From Rubrivirga sp. (GTDB taxonomy: Bacteria > Bacteroidota > Rhodothermia > Rhodothermales > Rubricoccaceae), in assembly GCA_012269805.1 (NCBI GenBank), contig JAAXJP010000485.1, forward strand, positions 1 through 11,712: 11,712 bases of DNA, read 5' to 3'. Made by a program: the position numbers and the translations under genes. A model generated the notes under the pieces. The model did no database searches, was not told the origin of the DNA, and saw nothing but the letters and a program-made list of their open reading frames with translations. Shown here piece by piece: positions 6,750-11,712 of the stretch (within the stretch, counting starts at the first letter, position 1; each line of letters opens with the position of its first letter).

Positions 6750-9575
6750 ATGCTCCAACCACCGCGCCTCCTCGCCCGCCTCGGGCTGCTGGTGGGCCTC
6801 CTCACCGCCTCCGCTCTCGCCCAGCCCGCGCTCGACGCGCCCCTCCCGTTCGACCCCGCCGTGCGGCAGGGGATGCTCGACAACGGGCTCCGCTACTACA
6901 TCCGGTACAACACCGAGCCCGAGAACCGCGCCGAGCTCCGCCTCGCGGTCGACGCCGGCAGCGTGCAGGAAGACGAGGACCAGCGCGGCCTTGCTCACTT
7001 CGTCGAACACATGGCGTTCAACGGGACCGAGCGCTACGCCGAGCCCGAGCTCGTCCGCTACCTCGAGTCCGTCGGGACGCGGTTCGGGCCGGACCTCAAC
7101 GCGTACACGTCGTTCGACGAGACGGTCTACATGCTCCAGGTCCCGACCGACTCGGCCGACGTGTTCGCGACCGGCATCGACGTCCTCCGCGAGTGGGCCG
7201 GGCGGGTGACCCTCGCGGATTCAGCCATTGAGCGCGAGCGGGGCGTGGTCCTCGAGGAGTGGCGCATCGGGCAGGGCGCCTCCGAGCGGATGAACCGGAC
7301 GGTGTACCCGGTCCTGTTCGGCGGCTCGCGCTACGCCGACCGCCTGCCCATCGGCACGCCCGAGGTCATCGAGACGGCGCCGCCGGAGCGGCTCCGCGAC
7401 TTCTACCGCGACTGGTACCGCCCGGACCTCATGGCCGTCGTGGTCGTGGGCGACGTGGACGTAGACGCCGTCGAGGCCATGATCCGCGAGCGGTTCGCGA
7501 GCCTCGAGTCCCCCGCCGACGCGCCCGAGCGGACCGTCTACGACATGGCCGAGGCGTCGGGCGGCGCGGTGGCTATCGCGACGGACCCCGAGGCGCCCTA
7601 CGCCCTCGCCCGCCTGATGTACCGGGGAGAGCCCCGGCGGGTCACGACCTACGGCGAGGCCCGTCAGTCGCTCGTCGAAGGCCTCTTTTTCGGGGCGATC
7701 CGCGAGCGGCTCGCCGAGATCCAGCGTCAGCCCGACGCGCCGTACGCCTTCGCGGCGGCCGCCAACGGCAACCTCGTCCGGACCGTCGGCGCGTCGCAGC
7801 TGATCGCGGTCGCGAAGCCGGGCCAGGTCGAGGAGGCCGTGCGCGTGCTGGCCACCGAGGCCGTTCGCGCGAGCCGGTTCGGGATCACCCCGGGCGAGGT
7901 CGAGCGTGCCAAGGCCGACCTGCTCCGGTCGGCCCAGTCGGCGGTGGCCGAGGCGGAGAACCAGGAGAGCCGAGCGCTTGCCATGGCCTATGTCAGCGCG
8001 TTCCTGGAGGGCGAGCCGTCGACCTCGCCGGAGACGCGGCTCGCGTTTGTCGAGTCCTACCTCCCCACGATCACGCTCGACGAGGTCAACGCGGTCGCCC
8101 AGCGCCTGACGGCCGGCGACGACCGCGTGATCACGGTGACGGCGCCCGCCGACGGCGGCGTGCCCGCCGAGGCCGACCTGCTCGCCGTGCTGGACGAGGT
8201 CGCCGACGCCGAGGTCACGCCTTACGAGGACGCCACCGTCGAGGGCCCGCTCGTGCCCACCCCGCCCACCGCGGGCACCGTCGTCGAGGAGGACGCGGAC
8301 GCCGACCTCGGCACCGTCACGTGGACGCTCTCGAACGGCGTCACGGTCGTCCTCAAGCCGACCGACTTCAAGGCCGACGAGGTGCTCCTGAGCGCGACCA
8401 GCCCGGGCGGGTCGTCGCTCCTCGACGACGAGGCCGTGGTCGCAGCCGGCGGCGCGGCCGGCTACGTCGGCCAGTCGGGCGTGGGCGCGTTCGACCAGAC
8501 GGCGCTCGGGAAGGCCCTCTCGGGCCAGATCGTCAGCGTCCGGCCGACGATCTCGAGCCAGACCGAGGGGTTCACGGGCAGCGCCGCGCCCGGCGACCTC
8601 GAGACCCTGTTCCAACTCGTCCACCTCTATGTGACCGCCCCGCGGCTCGACCGCGACGCGTTCGAGGCCGCGCTGGCCCAGACGCGCGGCATCCTCGGCA
8701 GCCAGGTCAACGTGCCGCGCGTCGCGTTCGGCGACACGCTCTCGGCCACGCTCGCCAACGGGGACCCCCGCAGCCGGACGCTCCGCGAGTACCTCGGCGA
8801 CCTCGATCGGGCCGACCTCGACCGCTCGCTCGCCTTCTACCGGGACCGGTTCGCCGACGTCTCCGACTTCACGTTCGTGCTTGTGGGCGCCTTCGAGCCC
8901 GAGGCCGTCCGGCCGCTCGTCGAGACGTACCTCGCCAGCCTCCCGGGTACCGGCCGCAACGAGGCGCCCGTCGACCGCTCGGTGGCTCCGCCGGAGGGCG
9001 TCGTCGCGAAGACGGTCCGCGCGGGCGTCGAGCCGCAGGCCCAGGTGGCCCTCGTGTTCCACGGCGAGATCGACGCGGACGACAACGAGGACCGTGCGAT
9101 CCTCGACGCCGCCGCCGACGTGCTCTCGAAGATGCTCCGCGAGGAGCTCCGCGAGGACCGCGGCGGCGTCTACGGCGTCGGCGTCCGACCGATCGTCAAT
9201 CGCGACGAGGACCGGTACCAGGTCCGCATCCAGTTCAGCGCCGACCCCGACCGCGTCGAGGAGCTGGTGGACGCGGTGTTCGCCGAGATCGCGATGCTGA
9301 AGGCGGGCGAGGCGGAGGCCGGCCACCTCGCGGCGTTCCAGGAGCAGCAGCGCCGGGCGCGCGAGACGAACCTCGCAGAGAACGGCTACTGGCTGTCGGT
9401 CCTCACGACGGCCGCCCGCTACGAAGCGGACCCGCAGGACAGCCTCGACCAGCCCGACATCGTCGCGCGCCTGACGATGGACGACGTGCGCGACATGGCC
9501 GTCGACACGCTCGACGAGGACCGGTACGTCCGCGTGGTGCTCCTGCCGGTCGAGGACGTCGGCGGGACCGAGTAG
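6750..9575 (+). CDS. exported M16 family zinc metallopeptidase, full-length (941 aa)
   Basis: An inverted-zincin peptidase with a signal peptide at residues 1-25 (hydrophobic core LGLLVGLLTASALAQP), so periplasmic or outer-membrane associated. The active-site HxxEH is HFVEH (H83, E86, H87; general base E86). The third zinc ligand is probably E170 in ERGVVLEEW, with E163 in the position of the second conserved Glu. The first M16_C domain follows (LRDFYRDWYRPDLMAVVVVGDVD, about 215-237). A second M16 unit from about 515 (GTVTWTLSNGVTVVLK) lacks HxxEH, as expected for the inactive half, with its own M16_C near 690 (FYRDRFADVSDFTFVLVGAF). R801 and Y808 in LREDRGGVYGVGV have the spacing of the substrate-binding Arg/Tyr pair of insulysin. 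Length matches the two-unit PqqL-like zinc proteases. It cleaves peptides in an enclosed chamber; substrates are unknown. No PQQ biosynthesis genes are nearby. No Shine-Dalgarno sequence. Confidence 0.93.
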   Translation: MLQPPRLLARLGLLVGLLTASALAQPALDAPLPFDPAVRQGMLDNGLRYYIRYNTEPENRAELRLAVDAGSVQEDEDQRGLAHFVEHMAFNGTERYAEPELVRYLESVGTRFGPDLNAYTSFDETVYMLQVPTDSADVFATGIDVLREWAGRVTLADSAIERERGVVLEEWRIGQGASERMNRTVYPVLFGGSRYADRLPIGTPEVIETAPPERLRDFYRDWYRPDLMAVVVVGDVDVDAVEAMIRERFASLESPADAPERTVYDMAEASGGAVAIATDPEAPYALARLMYRGEPRRVTTYGEARQSLVEGLFFGAIRERLAEIQRQPDAPYAFAAAANGNLVRTVGASQLIAVAKPGQVEEAVRVLATEAVRASRFGITPGEVERAKADLLRSAQSAVAEAENQESRALAMAYVSAFLEGEPSTSPETRLAFVESYLPTITLDEVNAVAQRLTAGDDRVITVTAPADGGVPAEADLLAVLDEVADAEVTPYEDATVEGPLVPTPPTAGTVVEEDADADLGTVTWTLSNGVTVVLKPTDFKADEVLLSATSPGGSSLLDDEAVVAAGGAAGYVGQSGVGAFDQTALGKALSGQIVSVRPTISSQTEGFTGSAAPGDLETLFQLVHLYVTAPRLDRDAFEAALAQTRGILGSQVNVPRVAFGDTLSATLANGDPRSRTLREYLGDLDRADLDRSLAFYRDRFADVSDFTFVLVGAFEPEAVRPLVETYLASLPGTGRNEAPVDRSVAPPEGVVAKTVRAGVEPQAQVALVFHGEIDADDNEDRAILDAAADVLSKMLREELREDRGGVYGVGVRPIVNRDEDRYQVRIQFSADPDRVEELVDAVFAEIAMLKAGEAEAGHLAAFQEQQRRARETNLAENGYWLSVLTTAARYEADPQDSLDQPDIVARLTMDDVRDMAVDTLDEDRYVRVVLLPVEDVGGTE

Positions 9576-9581
9576 CGCGTC

Positions 9582-9619
9582 TCTCGCCCGCCCCGGTGGA
9601 GACGCCGAGGCGGGCGGGA
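9582..9619 (+). terminator. long hairpin after the M16 peptidase gene
   Basis: CGCCCGCC (9585-9592) pairs with GGCGGGCG (9609-9616), extended outward by three pairs including one U-G wobble (9582-9584 with 9617-9619). An inner CGG/CCG pairing (9594-9596 with 9605-9607) follows. It starts 6 bp after the TAG. There is no T-tract. The right arm repeats GACGCCGAGGCGG, identical to the gyrB hairpin. Confidence 0.55.
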
Positions 9620-9620
9620 T

Positions 9621-9645
9621 GGGGCGGCGCATGAAAGTCCGCCCC
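9621..9645 (+). other. second inverted repeat upstream of pyrG
   Basis: GGGGCGG (9621-9627) and CCGCCCC (9639-9645) form a 7 bp stem with an 11-nt loop (cgcatgaaagt), immediately after the M16 hairpin and 28 bp before the pyrG -7 element. It could be a tandem terminator hairpin or an operator for pyrG. Sequence alone does not decide. Confidence 0.35.
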
Positions 9646-9672
9646 GGAGCAAGCGGGCGGGCGCCGGTCCCG

Positions 9673-9679
9673 TAGCTTG
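9673..9679 (+). promoter_or_regulatory. candidate -7 element of pyrG
   Basis: TAGCTTG fits TAnnTTG and lies 26 bp before the pyrG ATG, giving a predicted leader of only about 20 nt. A -33 TTG is not seen at the expected distance. A short leader leaves no room for the CTP-dependent attenuator found upstream of pyrG in some Firmicutes. Confidence 0.42.
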
Positions 9680-9705
9680 CGGGGCGAGCGTCCACACCCC
9701 CGCCG

Positions 9706-11460
9706 ATGCCCGCCTCCGCCCCGACCAAGTTCCTCTTCGTGACCGGCGGCGTGACGTCGTCGCTGGGCAAGGGGATCGTCTCTGCCAGCCTCGGCCGGCT
9801 CCTCGAAGCGCGTGGGCTTCGGGTCACGATCCAGAAGTTCGACCCGTACATCAACGTCGACGCGGGGACGATGAACCCGTTCGAGCACGGCGAGGTCTAC
9901 GTCACCGACGACGGGGCCGAGACGGACCTCGACCTGGGCCACTACGAGCGCTACCTCGGCGTGCCCATGTCGCAGGCCAACAACGTCACGACGGGCCGCG
10001 TGTACTCGGGCGTCATCGCGAAGGAGCGGGCGGGCGCCTACCTCGGCAAGACGGTCCAGGTCGTGCCCCACGTGATCGACGAGATCAAGGGGTGGATGCG
10101 GCGGCTCGCCGAGACCGGCGACTACGACGTCATCATCACCGAGATCGGGGGGACGGCCGGCGACATCGAGTCGCTCCCGTACCTCGAGGCCATCCGCCAG
10201 CTCTCGCTCGAGGAGGGCCGCGAGAACACGGCGCTCGTCCACCTCACGCTCGTCCCGTACCTCGCCGCCGCCGGCGAGCTCAAGACGAAGCCGACGCAGC
10301 ACTCCGTCAAGACGCTCCAGAGCTACGGCCTCCAGCCCGACGTGCTGGTCGCCCGCACCGAGCACCCCCTCCCCGAGGACGTCCGCCGGAAGATCGGCCT
10401 GTTCTGCAACGTGTCGTCGGAGGCCGTGATCGAGGCGCTCGACGCCGAGTCGATCTACGAAGTCCCGCTGCTCCTCCGCGAGCAGAAGTTCGATGAGGTC
10501 GTCCTCAAGCGGCTCCAGCTCACGGCCCCGCTCGACGTCGACCCGACGGCCGACCTCGAGGACTGGGTCGACTTTCTCCGCCGGCTCAAGAACCCCGAGG
10601 GGAAGGTCACCGTCGCGCTCGTCGGCAAGTACGTCGAGCACCAGGACGCCTACAAGTCGATCTCCGAGAGCTTCCTGCTGGCGGGGGCCAAGAACGGCGT
10701 CCAGGTCGAGGTTCGGAGCGTCCTGTCCGACGACGTGACCGAGGCGAACGTGGCCGACAAGCTCGACGGCGTCTCGGGCGTCCTCGTGGCGCCGGGCTTC
10801 GGCGACCGCGGGATCGACGGGAAGATCGAGGCCGTCCGCTGGGCCCGCGAGACCGGCGTCCCGTTTTTCGGCATCTGCCTCGGGATGCAGGTCGCGACGA
10901 TCGAGTTCGCCCGGAACGTGGCCGGGCTGGAGGACGCCCACTCGACCGAGTTCGAGCCCGACACGCCGGCCCCCGTCATCTCGATGATGGCCGAGCAGAA
11001 GACCGTGACCGACAAGGGCGGGACGATGCGGCTCGGGGCCTACACCTGCGCGCTCGGCGAAGACACCTTGGCCCGAGAGGTCTACGGCGGCGCCGAGGCG
11101 GTCGAGGAGCGTCACCGGCACCGCTACGAGGTCAACAACGACCTCCGCTACAAGCTGCGGGAGGCCGGCCTCTGCTTTGCGGGCATGAACCCCGACCGCG
11201 ACCTCGTCGAGATCATCGAGCTCCCGCGGCCCGTCGCGGGCGGCGACGGGGCTTCTGCCCTCGCACACCCATGGTTCGTCGGCGTCCAGTTCCACCCGGA
11301 GTACCGGAGCCGCGTCCGCGAACCGCACCCGCTGTTCGTCCACTTCGTCGCGGCGGCCGTGGCCCACGCTCGCGCGGGCGGCACGTTCGACGAGCCCCAG
11401 CGCCCGAGCCGCACCCGGAAGGTCCGCCGCGCGACGGCCCGCGTGTTGGCGGAAGACTAG
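9706..11460 (+). CDS. pyrG: CTP synthase, glutamine-hydrolysing (584 aa)
   Basis: Converts UTP, ATP and glutamine to CTP, the last step of pyrimidine nucleotide synthesis. The N-terminal synthetase domain begins [17 protein letters not shown] with the ATP-site K22. It continues with [21 protein letters not shown] and [20 protein letters not shown] (metal-binding D76), and [12 protein letters not shown] (E146). The class I glutaminase domain has [14 protein letters not shown] near 305-318, the nucleophile in FFGICLGMQ (C391), and the other triad members in QFHPEYRSR (H530, E532). All catalytic residues are present. The protein is longer than E. coli PyrG (545 aa). The excess includes about 6 N-terminal residues and a basic C-terminal tail after [10 protein letters not shown], with a [14 protein letters not shown] stretch. 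The start is an ATG with no Shine-Dalgarno sequence. Monocistronic by appearance, with hairpins before and possibly after it. Confidence 0.97.
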   Translation: MPASAPTKFLFVTGGVTSSLGKGIVSASLGRLLEARGLRVTIQKFDPYINVDAGTMNPFEHGEVYVTDDGAETDLDLGHYERYLGVPMSQANNVTTGRVYSGVIAKERAGAYLGKTVQVVPHVIDEIKGWMRRLAETGDYDVIITEIGGTAGDIESLPYLEAIRQLSLEEGRENTALVHLTLVPYLAAAGELKTKPTQHSVKTLQSYGLQPDVLVARTEHPLPEDVRRKIGLFCNVSSEAVIEALDAESIYEVPLLLREQKFDEVVLKRLQLTAPLDVDPTADLEDWVDFLRRLKNPEGKVTVALVGKYVEHQDAYKSISESFLLAGAKNGVQVEVRSVLSDDVTEANVADKLDGVSGVLVAPGFGDRGIDGKIEAVRWARETGVPFFGICLGMQVATIEFARNVAGLEDAHSTEFEPDTPAPVISMMAEQKTVTDKGGTMRLGAYTCALGEDTLAREVYGGAEAVEERHRHRYEVNNDLRYKLREAGLCFAGMNPDRDLVEIIELPRPVAGGDGASALAHPWFVGVQFHPEYRSRVREPHPLFVHFVAAAVAHARAGGTFDEPQRPSRTRKVRRATARVLAED

Positions 11461-11651
11461 GATCTGCGTTCGCATCTCGCGTGCGCAGCAAGAGGCCGGC
11501 GACGGCGGCACCCCCGAGCGGCGTCGCGACCGCTGACTCGCCGGACAGCAGCACACCGATGGCGATCCCCACGGCTGCGGTCGCGACAAAAGGCACGGCA
11601 GCGGAGCATAGGAAGGATGGCCTACCGACCCGAGTACCCGACGAGTCGCGT
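11461..11651 (-). pseudogene. possible remnant of an EamA/DMT-type transporter C-terminus
   Basis: One minus-strand frame reads VPFVATAAVGIAIGVLLSGE (GTG at 11596 encodes the V), then SAVATPLGGAAVAGLLLRTR. Two hydrophobic helices separated by a GES turn and ending in an Arg resemble the last two helices of EamA-family drug/metabolite transporters (pattern P..A...G...LGE.....LGAALI..GV...R). The frame is closed upstream by a TGA (forward 11652-11654). It has no stop of its own before running antisense into pyrG, where it continues to 11213. An intact gene would therefore have to overlap pyrG heavily, so I treat it as a decayed or frameshifted fragment. A TAG in a neighbouring minus frame (11457-11459) overlaps the pyrG stop, which would be a natural original end. 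A chance hydrophobic frame is a real alternative. Confidence 0.3.
11464..11488 (+). terminator. possible weak hairpin after pyrG
   Basis: CTGCG (11464-11468) pairs with CGCAG (11484-11488), with an inner CGC/GCG pairing (11471-11473 with 11479-11481), 3 bp after the pyrG TAG. There is no T-tract, and it lacks the GCCGAGGCGG arm seen at the other gene ends. Confidence 0.3.
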
Positions 11652-11712
11652 CAAGGGTGGGCGGACTGGCCACTTGTCGAATCCGACACAGTCCGTAGCT
11701 GGAACCCCTGAT

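Noticed and set aside
7259..9634. Long + strand frame in another register of the M16 gene (791 aa)
   Set aside because: Composition is almost only Arg, Gly, Pro and Ala, typical of an out-of-frame reading of GC-rich coding DNA.
7221..9854. Long minus-strand open frame opposite the M16 gene (877 aa)
   Set aside because: Same shadow effect; no domain motifs, and the M16 frame has all catalytic residues.
9403..11673. Long minus-strand frame opposite pyrG (756 aa)
   Set aside because: Antisense shadow of pyrG with no recognisable domains.
11676..11689. TGTCGAATCCGACA, reminiscent of a tRNA T-arm
   Set aside because: No acceptor, D or anticodon arms can be fitted around it, and the T-loop GTTCGAATCC is not actually present.
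11617..11712. Open frame running off the right edge starting MAYRPEYPTSRVKGG
   Set aside because: Only 32 residues are visible, codon use is unlike the neighbours and nothing is recognisable; too little to call a gene.

Overview
The window reads as a stretch of chromosome from a high-GC (roughly 70%) member of the Bacteroidota, most likely the Rhodothermia / Rubricoccaceae side of the phylum (Rubrivirga- or Rubricoccus-like). This is inferred from three things. The first gene fragment is a CBS/ACT-type protein known mainly from Bacteroidota. The encoded proteins are acidic and rich in Asp, Glu, Arg and Val. Sequences resembling the Bacteroidota -7 promoter element (TAnnTTTG / TAnnTTG) lie upstream of several genes, while Shine-Dalgarno sequences are nearly absent. 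No rRNA or marker alignment was possible, so the placement is a judgement.

Layout, left to right on the + strand unless stated. (1) 1-213: C-terminal end of a CBS-domain protein, followed 8 bp later by a small helical protein of unknown function (222-704). (2) 705-855: intergenic DNA with a good -7 element and small palindromes, leading to gyrB (856-2913). (3) 2966-6015: a three-gene run of a membrane-anchored GT2 glycosyltransferase, a GT4 glycosyltransferase and a SAM methyltransferase. This looks like a small surface-glycan or glycolipid cassette. (4) 6051-6563, minus strand: a secreted DUF1579-like protein. It converges on the methyltransferase across a hairpin and diverges from the next gene. 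(5) 6750-9575: a full-length (941 aa) exported M16 zinc metallopeptidase. (6) 9706-11460: pyrG (CTP synthase). (7) 11461-11712: about 250 bp without a convincing intact gene. Its minus strand holds a short hydrophobic frame that may be a decayed transporter C-terminus.

Functionally, gyrB and pyrG are housekeeping genes (DNA supercoiling and CTP synthesis). The M16 protease and the DUF1579-like protein are predicted to act outside the cytoplasmic membrane. The GT2-GT4-methyltransferase run is the only accessory-looking module, and its substrate cannot be read from sequence. I found no CRISPR array, insertion sequence, phage gene, toxin-antitoxin pair, tRNA or rRNA.

The more unusual signals are not whole genes. 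GC-rich hairpins with a shared arm (GACGCCGAGGCGG or part of it) recur just after stop codons. Stop codon use is strongly TAG (7 of 9 genes). GyrB carries a Pro/Thr/Asp-rich N-terminal extension of about 44 residues. I do not see clear evidence of a previously undescribed multi-gene system.
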